DNA from: Pseudomonadota bacterium
Lineage (GTDB): Bacteria > Myxococcota_A > Polyangia > Haliangiales > Haliangiaceae
Length of the DNA: 64,000 nucleotides
Assembly: GCA_022360315.1 (NCBI GenBank)
Contig: JAKSDA010000387.1
Span: forward strand, 1 to 64,000
Direction: 5' to 3'
A model generated the notes under the pieces. It did not search any database, was not told the DNA's origin, and worked only from the letters and a program-made list of their open reading frames with translations. Shown here in pieces: positions 7,997-15,979 of the stretch. Position numbers and translations under genes: made by a program. The first letter of the stretch is position 1; every line of letters begins with the position of its first letter.

Positions 7997-8665
7997 TTAC
8001 CGCCGCGCAAACGCAGGTAGGGAAAGACAGTCCTCCACTCGGTCGATCACGGCGTGGGCGCCAGCGTCGGTCAGGTCGGTTTTCGACGACCGGCCGCCGA
8101 TCACGCCGATCGGCCGGATGTCCACATTGGCGAGCTCGCTCTGCGCTGCAACGGCTGCGCGTATGTCGCGCACACTGTCGCCGATCACCCACAGAACGCC
8201 GCCGGCGGCCAGGAGCTGGCCCGCGACCCGCGATACACCCTCGGGATCGGGTTTGGGACACATCACATCGTCCCGGCTCGCGACCGCTTGGAATTTGACC
8301 TGCAACACAGTGAGCGCGCGTTCGACTGCGCAGCGGCCATTGTCGGTAAAAAGGCCAATCGGCACACCGGAGCGAGCGAGCGCCCACACGATGTCGCACG
8401 CGCCCGGGCGGGCAGTCACCCGCGCTGCCGCCTCGGCCCGGTCGATCACCGCGCGGCCGCGCGCTACCCATTCTCGCCTGACCTCGGGGGTGTGCGCCAC
8501 AGTCCGCGCGGCCTCGTCAATGCCGGGCAGGATCGGCCTGAATCCTCCGCCATAGCCGAGCGGCTCGAACACAGCGCGCAACTCGGCCCGCACCTGTTCG
8601 ATGTCGACCTCGAGATCGACCAGCGTGCCGTCGAGATCGAAGAGGATCGCGCTAGCCCGGGTCAT
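7997..8665 (-). CDS. HAD-superfamily phosphatase/phosphoglycolate phosphatase-like hydrolase
   Basis: This 222-residue HAD hydrolase has motif I FDLDGTLVD, with the nucleophile and general acid aspartates, near its N-terminus. Motif II is in GLFTDNG, the motif III lysine region is CPKPDPEGV, and motif IV is WVIGDSVRDIRAA. It resembles phosphoglycolate phosphatase and beta-phosphoglucomutase-type enzymes that act on small phosphorylated metabolites. The start at ATG 8665 places the HAD motif at residue 9 and lies 14 bases inside the end of the ATP-grasp gene, implying coupled translation. It is the fourth gene of a chain of kinase, vestigial amidohydrolase, ATP-grasp and HAD. ATP-grasp and HAD partners may act successively on one metabolite, but this is inference. 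Confidence 0.88.
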   Translation of the reverse strand: MTRASAILFDLDGTLVDLEVDIEQVRAELRAVFEPLGYGGGFRPILPGIDEAARTVAHTPEVRREWVARGRAVIDRAEAAARVTARPGACDIVWALARSGVPIGLFTDNGRCAVERALTVLQVKFQAVASRDDVMCPKPDPEGVSRVAGQLLAAGGVLWVIGDSVRDIRAAVAAQSELANVDIRPIGVIGGRSSKTDLTDAGAHAVIDRVEDCLSLPAFARR

Positions 8666-9779
8666 CGTCGCCACGAACGGCGCTGCTTCGATCGGTCGAT
8701 CCGGCCTCGGGATAGCCGTCGAAGCCAGATTCGCCGCGCACAACAACCGGGCCGCAGTCGAGCGTGCGCACCCAGTAGACATCCGATTCGACAGCCCGGT
8801 TCGCATCGGCCAGAGGCTCGATCGCATCGCCCCGCGCCAGACTGACCAGAAACCAGGGAAAGTTGTAACCCGCTGCAACGTAGGCCATGACCGTGGTGCC
8901 ACAACGACCGGCATTGATCTCGGTAACCCGGGGCTCGCCGCGATGATCCTCTTTGAGGTCGACGAAGTACACGCCGTGTGGCCGAGTGTCGATCGCCCTG
9001 ACCGCGCGCTCGCCAATCTCGGCGACGTCGGGACGCATCACAGTGCGACTCACAGCAGGAGCTCCGGTCACGCCCGACGGTGCGACATGAGCGATCACGT
9101 ATTCCAGTCGCTCGCGAGCCCCGGCGGCAATGAGCTGGCCGCGCGCAAAGCCGGCCATCCAGGATAGGTTGGCTCCGGGCAGATATTCGCTGGCTGCCAT
9201 GCGACCCCAGCCGCGGTGATACTCGACCCAGGCCATGGCCACCCCCGGCTCATCACACGGAAGCGCCGCACAACCGATTCCCAGTCCCGGCGCCCCGGTT
9301 CCGCGCACCCACACCGGTCGGCTCGAAATCGCGGCAAACGCCGTGTCAATGTCGGCAGGACCGCGGAGGACCGCTGTGGCGGGAACCGGCACACCCGCCT
9401 TTTGCAAGCACTGGTGGGTTTCGGCCTTGTCGTCGGCAATGGCGAGCACCTCGGTCCGCGGCAGAGCCGTGGCCACATCGAGCTGACCGGTGAGCTCGGC
9501 GACCGCACGAACCTCGACCGGATGGGTCGGCACGATCACGCGCACGGACTCGGCGTCGATGACCTCGGCCAGCGCACGGGCATAGGCGGCCCGATCCCGG
9601 GCATGGGGAATGTGGTAGGTCCGATCGCAGAGCGAAAGAGGAAGATGCCACCGATTGGCCTCAGTACCGACCAGGCGCAGCGGCTCGGGCGCCCGACGCA
9701 GACTGCGGACCAGGTTGGAGCCGAGCGGACCACCCGCTCCGGTTACCAGCACGGTCGTCCTGCCTTCGCTCATGGTCAT
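8652..9779 (-). CDS. CarB-like ATP-grasp domain protein
   Basis: The protein is 375 residues long. The N-terminal VLVTGAGGPLGSNLVRSL is the nucleotide-fold pre-ATP-grasp segment seen in CarB-like ATP-grasp proteins. Next come a switch region PTHPVEVRAVAEL, ADDKAETHQCLQKAGVPVPAT (the entry to the ATP-grasp fold), EYLPGANLSWMAGF, and the metal/ATP-binding FVDLKEDHRGEPRVTEINAG with the family glutamate and asparagine. Such proteins ligate a carboxylate to an amine with ATP. ATG at 9779 begins two bases after the stop of the upstream mini-gene. Its end overlaps the HAD gene. It is unrelated at the motif level to the other ATP-grasp protein at 1186-2433, so the window holds two separate ligase systems. 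Confidence 0.83.
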   Translation of the reverse strand: MTMSEGRTTVLVTGAGGPLGSNLVRSLRRAPEPLRLVGTEANRWHLPLSLCDRTYHIPHARDRAAYARALAEVIDAESVRVIVPTHPVEVRAVAELTGQLDVATALPRTEVLAIADDKAETHQCLQKAGVPVPATAVLRGPADIDTAFAAISSRPVWVRGTGAPGLGIGCAALPCDEPGVAMAWVEYHRGWGRMAASEYLPGANLSWMAGFARGQLIAAGARERLEYVIAHVAPSGVTGAPAVSRTVMRPDVAEIGERAVRAIDTRPHGVYFVDLKEDHRGEPRVTEINAGRCGTTVMAYVAAGYNFPWFLVSLARGDAIEPLADANRAVESDVYWVRTLDCGPVVVRGESGFDGYPEAGSTDRSSAVRGDDDPG

Positions 9780-9781
9780 GC

Positions 9782-10006
9782 TCACCGGGGCAGCGGCGAA
9801 CCAAATAGCTCGCGGGCATGTTGGTCCAGAATACGGGCCCTGGCAGCGTCGCTCAGTGACATTGCAGACACCGCCCCGGTATACATGCTCGGATGGGCCA
9901 GGCAGCAATCCGAACCCATGAGATAACCCTCGGACAAACCCGCCCGGCGTCCGAGAAAATCGGCGTGATTCCAGGTCCCGACATGAATATGAGCATCGAC
10001 GATCAA
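9782..10006 (-). CDS. Vestigial amidohydrolase (N- and C-terminal pieces only)
   Basis: This 74-residue frame starts at TTG 10006 with a good upstream GTGAGGA. It opens with IVDAHIHVGTW, the first metal-binding strand (HxH) of TIM-barrel amidohydrolases. It ends with LSDAARARILDQHARELFG, the typical last helix of the amidohydrolase-2 family. The roughly 190 residues of barrel expected between them, with the remaining metal ligands, are missing, yet the frame is preserved. It is therefore either an in-frame deletion derivative or a repurposed short protein. It lies 24 bases after the kinase stop and two bases before the ATP-grasp start, so it probably still serves as a translated link in the operon. 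Catalysis is not expected. Confidence 0.6.
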   Translation of the reverse strand: MIVDAHIHVGTWNHADFLGRRAGLSEGYLMGSDCCLAHPSMYTGAVSAMSLSDAARARILDQHARELFGSPLPR

Positions 10007-10030
10007 TTCCTCACCCCCACAGGCCGGATT

Positions 10031-12820
10031 TCACAGCTTCTGCATACGCGCGGTGTAATCTTTGATGTGCGTCGACCTCTCGCCCGATTTGATGGTGACC
10101 CTGAAACTCTCCTTGATGCCGTGATCATTATTGATGAGCGTGATCCGGTGCGGACCCGGAGAGAGCTTCAACTGAAGCTGCGGCGTCCACTTTCCGGTAT
10201 CCTGACCGTCGACATAGATCTGGCAGCGCGGCTTGGAACTCAGGATCAAAATGCCCGGTGGGGCTCCCGCTGCGGCACGCGCTACACCCGCTGCTAACTG
10301 GGTCGCGCGCGGGCGACTGTTGCCCGAGATGGTTTGGCCTGTTGATCTTTTGTCACCCGGCGAGAGGCGGTCGGTACGCGGACTGCGCCCGGTAGAAGAT
10401 TCCCTTTCGAGCCGGGCAGAGACGGCCAATTCGCGGGCTCCGGTGATGGCAATCGGCACGATCTTGGTCACGTAGCCATCTTTCTCGAACCGCACGTCGT
10501 ATTTGTTGCGGGCATCGAGCTCGTGCCGGGCAGGCGATCGGCCGAGCTCGATCTCCTGGGCCTTGTTCTTGACCAGCAATGTGACCTGGGCGCCGGGTGG
10601 ATTGCTTTCGAACCGGCCGATGATGTCGATCGAGTCCAGCTTGATGTCCAGTATTCTGGCCTTGCCGGCGTCGACCCGAATGTTTTGAGACTTGCTGTAG
10701 AATCCGGCCGGTCCCTTGATGATGAGCTCGTGATCGCCCGGCACGATGTTGCGCACCTTCATGGGCGGAGTCAGATCGAGCGTCTTGCCGTCGAGTTTCA
10801 CGATCACATCGGTGGGCGCGACAATGAGGTCAAAGCCGGTCTCGGCGAGGATTTCGGGACTCCACGACGGTGGCGGGGGCGAATCCGGCACTGTCGCGGT
10901 CGCCGCGATCGCCCCCTTCTGATCGGCTTTTTGCAGAACCATCAGGGCATAGGCGGCAATGCCGCCCACCACCAGGATCAACACAGCTGTCGCGAGACCG
11001 ACATAGAGTCCGGTCCCCCGCCGCCACCTGGGTATCACAGCAGGCATGGTGACGCTGTCGGTGGCCGACCTTTCGACACCGCCCAGTTCCCTGCCGTTGG
11101 GACCAGCAAACGGGCTGACCGGATCGCTCCTCCCGCCCTCGAACGGCGAACGAGCCGGACTCGAACCGGCGGCAAAGGCAGGCTGCGCATGCGGTGTGGG
11201 CGGCGTGGGTGGAGCGACGACTGAGGATTCCCATCCTTTTGCAGTGTCCACCACCGATTGATCATCGCCATCCCAGTTCGACGACGACCTCGCCTCTGCC
11301 CCTCGGGTCGGCGGACGCGGTGCCCCGGCAGCTGTGCTGCTGCCGAGAGGAATGGTCTCCGCCACCTCCATCGCAGCCGCGCTGGTTCCCGGTACGGTTG
11401 GATACGGCACGTTTGCATCCGCGGCCGGGACATGAACGACTCCGTGCTCGATTCCGACAGGAGCCGACTTTTCGTCGCCTCGGTAAATCTGAGTGTCGAG
11501 CTCCTCCTCCTCCCAGTTGAGATCGTCCTCGGCGACCGATCCTGCCGCGGATGGATCCATCGCTGCTCGTACCGGGGCATCCGGTAAAGGGCGCGGCGAC
11601 GGGTTGGGCGTGGTCTTTCGCCCGCTGTCTCGCCCGCAGTCCAGCAGTTCACCTGACTGGGGGGGAATGCTGTCCCGGGCTACCGGTCGCGACGATTGTG
11701 GCCGGGCAAATGCCGGCACGGCGGACTGGTCATTGCGGCCGATCGGCGGGGGCGGTGGTGCGGGGGCCGCACTCGGCATGAGCAGCGTGGCCCGCCTCGG
11801 ATCATTTGGAACCTCGACGCGGGGACCCACAGGCGGCCGAACTTCGGGTGGCCTGAACTGGCGATAGGACTCGAGTATGGCGGTCTCTCGCTCGATCTCT
11901 TTTCTGAAGGTTTGCTTCATCCACGCCGCGAGGTCTTTGCGCGAATAAAACTCGCCGGCGGTATACACGAACGCCTGCAGGTCGTCGTGTAGGTCGATGG
12001 CGTTTTGATAGCGATCGTCCATATCCTTGGTCAGCGTTTTCAAGACGATGCGCTCGAGTTCGGGGGGAATGATGCGGTTGTACGTACTCGGCGGCAGAAT
12101 TTCGACGTTGCGCACTTTCTCCAGGGTTGAGAAATCCGACCCGCCGACAAAAAGACGCTCGCCGGTGAGAAGCTCGTACAGCACGATACCGCAGGAAAAT
12201 ACGTCGGAACGGCGATCGATGGGCAGTCCGCGCACCTGCTCGGGTGACATGTATCCGAATTTGCCCTTGAGGATTCCCGCCTGGGTCCTGGATCCCTTGC
12301 CCGCAGCTTTGGCGATACCAAAATCGATCAGCTTCACCTCGCCCTCGAACGAGACCAGGATATTCTGTGGGCTCACATCGCGGTGGACCAGATTGAGCTC
12401 TCGGCCAGATCGATTGCGTTTGTTGTGGGCGTAGTCGAGCCCTTCGCAGACCTTCATGATGATGAAGGCAGCCTGGGCGATGGGCATGGGCTGGGTCCGG
12501 TCGCGGCAGCGATCGAAAATGGCCCGCAGGTCGCGGCCGTGGACGTGTTCCAGAGCAATATAGTGAGAACCGTCGACCATGCCCAGATCGAAGATCTGCG
12601 CGATGTTGGCATGGTTGAGCTGAACCGCGATCTTGGCCTCGTCGATGAACATCGCGATGAACTCTTTGTCCTCCGAGATGTTGGGAAGAATACGTTTGAC
12701 TGCGACCAGACGCTCGAAGCCCTCCACTCCATAGGCCTTGGCCCGGAATACTTCGGCCATGCCTCCGACGTTGATACGCTCCAGCAAATAGTACTTGCCA
12801 AATGGGATTGGCTTCTTCAC
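10031..12820 (-). CDS. Transmembrane Ser/Thr protein kinase with PEGA repeats
   Basis: This is a 929-residue Hanks-type kinase. The glycine loop (INVGGMAEVF) is at residues 16-25, the ATP-anchoring lysine in VAVKRIL near 42, HRDVSPQN at 146-153 and DFG at 166-168, followed by SPEQ. It therefore appears catalytically complete. A long Pro/Ala/Ser-rich linker (about 325-600) leads to a single membrane helix (about 604-629). The extracytoplasmic part carries PEGA-type beta domains, the last from about 855 to the end (ILILSSKPRCQIYVDGQDTG). GTG at 12820 is chosen because GAAGG lies seven bases upstream and the kinase fold begins at once. The 34 extra upstream codons look non-coding. It heads the chain of amidohydrolase remnant, ATP-grasp and HAD genes, suggesting signalling linked to that pathway. 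Confidence 0.9.
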   Translation of the reverse strand: MKKPIPFGKYYLLERINVGGMAEVFRAKAYGVEGFERLVAVKRILPNISEDKEFIAMFIDEAKIAVQLNHANIAQIFDLGMVDGSHYIALEHVHGRDLRAIFDRCRDRTQPMPIAQAAFIIMKVCEGLDYAHNKRNRSGRELNLVHRDVSPQNILVSFEGEVKLIDFGIAKAAGKGSRTQAGILKGKFGYMSPEQVRGLPIDRRSDVFSCGIVLYELLTGERLFVGGSDFSTLEKVRNVEILPPSTYNRIIPPELERIVLKTLTKDMDDRYQNAIDLHDDLQAFVYTAGEFYSRKDLAAWMKQTFRKEIERETAILESYRQFRPPEVRPPVGPRVEVPNDPRRATLLMPSAAPAPPPPPIGRNDQSAVPAFARPQSSRPVARDSIPPQSGELLDCGRDSGRKTTPNPSPRPLPDAPVRAAMDPSAAGSVAEDDLNWEEEELDTQIYRGDEKSAPVGIEHGVVHVPAADANVPYPTVPGTSAAAMEVAETIPLGSSTAAGAPRPPTRGAEARSSSNWDGDDQSVVDTAKGWESSVVAPPTPPTPHAQPAFAAGSSPARSPFEGGRSDPVSPFAGPNGRELGGVERSATDSVTMPAVIPRWRRGTGLYVGLATAVLILVVGGIAAYALMVLQKADQKGAIAATATVPDSPPPPSWSPEILAETGFDLIVAPTDVIVKLDGKTLDLTPPMKVRNIVPGDHELIIKGPAGFYSKSQNIRVDAGKARILDIKLDSIDIIGRFESNPPGAQVTLLVKNKAQEIELGRSPARHELDARNKYDVRFEKDGYVTKIVPIAITGARELAVSARLERESSTGRSPRTDRLSPGDKRSTGQTISGNSRPRATQLAAGVARAAAGAPPGILILSSKPRCQIYVDGQDTGKWTPQLQLKLSPGPHRITLINNDHGIKESFRVTIKSGERSTHIKDYTARMQKL

Positions 12821-13103
12821 GAAAGGACCTTCAACCCGGACGTCCCGGCAAGCAATGCAAAGCGGAGTTTCGAGGGAGCGGACGGTTATTCGATCGGCCA
12901 AAGCACGTTTGCAGCAAGGCACCCACGCTATCAGGACAGTATAGCAGTTCTCCGCTCCGAGCTAGAGAAAAGCACGACAATGTAGGGTTGATAGCCTACA
13001 CTCGAAACCGAAGTCCCTCGCCAGCCCCGTGGGAATATTGCAATATTGCCCAGCTGGCTGCAGTCGCGTGACAGCGAGTGACAGCCTGGAGCAGTAAGCG
13101 CAT

Positions 13104-14510
13104 TTACTGCTGGGTGAGAGCCTGTGCCGGCTCCATGAGAGACGCTCTGCGCGCCGGCAAGAAACCACCCACAATGCAAAAGAGCGTGCTGAAGACGAGT
13201 CCGCCGGCCAGAATCCACCATTGAAAGTCGAAATAGCTCTCGGGTTTGAACGGAAAATCGGGCAGCAGCTGGGCCGAGGCCAGATCGACGGCCCATGCCG
13301 CGGCAAAGGCCAATACCAGGCCGAGCAATCCACCCGTGATGCCGATGATCGCCGCTTCGCCGAGAATGATGAAGCGCACGTCTTTGCGCGTCGCGCCGAC
13401 CGCGCGCAATACGCCGATCTCTCGCCGCCGTTCCGATACCTGCATGAAAAAGTTGTGCGCGATATTGATCGCCGAGATGCTCACGATGGCGAACGAGATG
13501 AGGATGAACAGGGTTGTGACGACAAAAATGGCCGTGGCAAAGCGCTCGCCGAGGGAGTCTTCCAGGCGCAGGTTGTGTTCGTTTTGTAGCCAGGCCGAAA
13601 ACGGCGCCACATCGTCTTTGCCGGCCAGGGTGACGACCAGGGATGAGTACGTGGTTGCGGCCTGAACATCGACAAACTCGCGGTTCCAGCGCTTGACGTA
13701 CTCGATAGGCACGGTCATGCCGATGGGCATGGCCCGACTGGAAATGCCCACCAGCAGGCCTTCGACCCGGCGTCGTTTGGATACGTCGATGTGCTGGTTC
13801 GACCCCGCCACCATGGTCTCGCCCAGCCCGATGATGAACTTCATCTGTCCCAGGCCTTGCGTGGCGATGAACTGGGCCAGGACATCGATCTTGGGCAGGT
13901 TGTGCGACGCGGCAAACTGGCCGTTGTAGATCTCGAGCAGGGTCTGCGAGACGATCACAGGGACCCGGTGATGGCATTTGTAGTCCCTGCGATCGCAGTA
14001 ATAGCGGTCCGGATCTGCGCATGAATACGTCGGTGGCGGTCCACACGGCTTCTGCTCGGCTTTCAGTTCGGCCGATTCCCAGTCGCGAAACAGCCCGGCG
14101 AAGCTCTCATCGGCCACCGAGGACGGCCGGATGCCGTCGCAAAAACCGCCGACCTCGAACTTGATCTGCTGGCCTTCAAACTCGCCCCGGCCGCTGGCCG
14201 GAAAGACTACCGTCATGCGCGGCACGACATCGACCACGTCGGGGCGCGCGCGAATGAGGTCGACCATGGCGTCGTCGAGGCGATTCTTGTGCCAGTCCAC
14301 GCCAAAGAGATCGGCGCGCGGAGTCACCACCTCGACTTGCTCGATGGGAAAGATCTGGCCCAGGACGACGTTTTGCACACCCATCGACAGGGCGAGAAAA
14401 AACACGAACGAGGCGATCCCGACCACGATTCCAAACGCGCTCAGTACGAAATGCCGCCGGCTGCGCAGCGCGTTGGCGACCACCACGCGGCCCAATTTGC
14501 CCATCGGCAT
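13104..14510 (-). CDS. MacB/LolC-like ABC transporter permease with Cys-rich insert
   Basis: This 468-residue FtsX/MacB-type permease has one membrane helix near residues 20-45, a large periplasmic domain, and three helices in the last 170 residues. The conserved cytoplasmic loop SERRREIGVLRAVGATRKDV sits just before helix 3. Proteins of this class act with a LolD-like ATPase to move lipoproteins or substrates across the envelope by mechanotransmission. The periplasmic domain has an unusual cluster of five cysteines (124, 156, 164, 172 and 179), which could form disulfides. ATG at 14510 overlaps the ATPase stop by one base; a GTG just upstream is an alternative. The pair is co-transcribed with the ATPase. 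The cargo is unknown. Confidence 0.88.
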   Translation of the reverse strand: MPMGKLGRVVVANALRSRRHFVLSAFGIVVGIASFVFFLALSMGVQNVVLGQIFPIEQVEVVTPRADLFGVDWHKNRLDDAMVDLIRARPDVVDVVPRMTVVFPASGRGEFEGQQIKFEVGGFCDGIRPSSVADESFAGLFRDWESAELKAEQKPCGPPPTYSCADPDRYYCDRRDYKCHHRVPVIVSQTLLEIYNGQFAASHNLPKIDVLAQFIATQGLGQMKFIIGLGETMVAGSNQHIDVSKRRRVEGLLVGISSRAMPIGMTVPIEYVKRWNREFVDVQAATTYSSLVVTLAGKDDVAPFSAWLQNEHNLRLEDSLGERFATAIFVVTTLFILISFAIVSISAINIAHNFFMQVSERRREIGVLRAVGATRKDVRFIILGEAAIIGITGGLLGLVLAFAAAWAVDLASAQLLPDFPFKPESYFDFQWWILAGGLVFSTLFCIVGGFLPARRASLMEPAQALTQQ

Positions 14511-15307
14511 CACGACGCTTCTCGCCCCTGGGCCGGCCGCTCGGCGCGATCGCCCCGGCTCTCGCTGTTCAGTGGCCGACCGCCGGGTCGATCGCTTGTC
14601 GATGACCCATCGCTGTCCGACGCGCTGTCGCCGTCGACCAGCTGGCCGTCGCGGATGCTGATGATGCGTCTGGCCACGCTCGACACCCGATGCTCGTGGG
14701 TCACAATGATGAGCGTCACGCCGTCGCGCTCGTTGAGCTGGCGAAAAAACTCGATGACCTCGCGGCCGGTGGTGGTGTCGAGATTGCCGGTCGGCTCGTC
14801 GCAAAGAAGCAGGCTCGGCCGCGCAAAGAGTGCCCGGGCAATGGCCACCCGCTGTTTTTGTCCGCCCGAAAGCTCGGCCGGCATGCGGTGCGCAAGATCG
14901 TGCATACCGACCCGACGCAGAGAATCCATGCCGCGATCGGCAGCCGCGTTGTCGTGGCTACCAAACATGGCTGGCAGGGTCACATTGCCCAGGCAAGTGA
15001 GGTGGTCGAGCAGGTTAAACGACTGGAATACAAAGCCGATCTCGCCGTTGCGCAGCTGGGATAGCTCACTGTCTGAGGCTCTGTTGTAATCGCGTCCGAG
15101 CACTTCCACGCGGCCCGAATCGGCCCGGTCCAGCCCGCCGATGATGTTGAGCAAGGTCGACTTGCCAGAGCCCGATTGGCCGACCAGGGCCAGAAACTCC
15201 CCCCGCTCGACGGTAAACGAAACACCGCGCAGGACGTGTGTTTTGGCCGCGCCGGTGCCGTAGGACTTGTTGACCTCGCCGAGCCGTATGACTCGCTCGT
15301 CTGTCAC
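14510..15307 (-). CDS. LolD/MacB-type ABC transporter ATPase
   Basis: This 265-residue ATP-binding subunit has Walker A GQSGSGKST, signature LSGGQKQRVAIARAL, Walker B SLLLCDEPTGNLD and the switch histidine in IIVTHEHRV. The sequence around the signature is typical of the LolD/MacB/FtsE group that pairs with FtsX-like permeases. GTG at 15307 is preferred because the ABC fold follows immediately (TDERVIRLGEVNKSYG). About 80 further upstream codons are GC-rich and atypical. The last 30 residues are low-complexity and hydrophilic. The gene ends overlapping the permease start and diverges from the 15503 gene across a 195-base shared promoter region. Confidence 0.92.
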   Translation of the reverse strand: MTDERVIRLGEVNKSYGTGAAKTHVLRGVSFTVERGEFLALVGQSGSGKSTLLNIIGGLDRADSGRVEVLGRDYNRASDSELSQLRNGEIGFVFQSFNLLDHLTCLGNVTLPAMFGSHDNAAADRGMDSLRRVGMHDLAHRMPAELSGGQKQRVAIARALFARPSLLLCDEPTGNLDTTTGREVIEFFRQLNERDGVTLIIVTHEHRVSSVARRIISIRDGQLVDGDSASDSDGSSTSDRPGGRPLNSESRGDRAERPAQGREAS

Positions 15308-15502
15308 TGGCGAAGAACCTACCACAGGCCCGGCCAGGGCACAGCCGATCGAGCGCTCCGGCCACGAGCGAGCACGAGAGATCACGGGGTTGTGGACTGC
15401 TGGACTGCCCCTGGGATGGATCTTTTGGCATAGTTGGGACCTGGCCGGGCGTTTGACCGGCATATTGATGACCCTTGTCACGACACGCCGATTGGAATAG
15501 CC

Positions 15503-15979
15503 ATGGCCGCGAGTATCGATCCTCCCGGCGGTCCCGCCTCGGGGCCCGGGTCCCATGCAGTCGATTCGCCAGCGCAGAGCGAGTTCGCCGAGCAGCCCGC
15601 AGCTGCAGTCGAGCCGGCCGAAAAGACCGAAAACGCCGGCCCGGTGGCATCTGTCGCAGAACCGGGCCGGCCGGTTTCCGGTATCGAGAGCGGGCCGGCA
15701 AGCGACCCGATCTCGGTTCTTTCCGCTCGGCTCGAGGCCGGTCAGATCAGCCTAGAGGGCGCCATCGACGATCTCGTGGCCCGGCTGTCTGGCCAGCTCG
15801 ACGGACCGGACACAACTGGTCTGCGCGCGGAATTGACCGAACTTCTCCATTCCCTGATCGCCACCGATCCCTATCTGGCTCAGCTCGCGGCGCAGATCGA
15901 GCAGGCGAGGCCGGTCGACGCCCCCCGGGCCGGCGACCGACCGCGGGACGCGTTCGATCGGAGAGGCAACGACCCATGA
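15503..15979 (+). CDS. Hypothetical protein, Pro/Ala-rich N-terminus
   Basis: The protein has 158 residues and I do not recognise a family. Residues 1-70 are rich in Pro, Ala, Gly and Glu and probably disordered. A helical segment follows, SVLSARLEAGQISLEGAIDD then LVARLSGQLD and ELTELLHSLIATDPYLAQLA, which looks like a small alpha-helical interaction domain. ATG at 15503 is the first plausible start. The last codons overlap the following gene by four bases (ATGA), so the two are translated together. It may be a cytoplasmic partner of that PEGA-type protein. Confidence 0.6.
   Translation: MAASIDPPGGPASGPGSHAVDSPAQSEFAEQPAAAVEPAEKTENAGPVASVAEPGRPVSGIESGPASDPISVLSARLEAGQISLEGAIDDLVARLSGQLDGPDTTGLRAELTELLHSLIATDPYLAQLAAQIEQARPVDAPRAGDRPRDAFDRRGNDP

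Noticed and set aside
8054..9926. Long plus-strand frames opposite the HAD and ATP-grasp genes
   Set aside because: They are antisense shadows caused by high GC; the minus-strand frames carry all recognisable motifs.
14131..15089. Plus-strand frames of 176-266 codons opposite the ABC transporter genes
   Set aside because: Antisense to clear Walker, signature and FtsX motifs; composition is that of a reverse-frame shadow.
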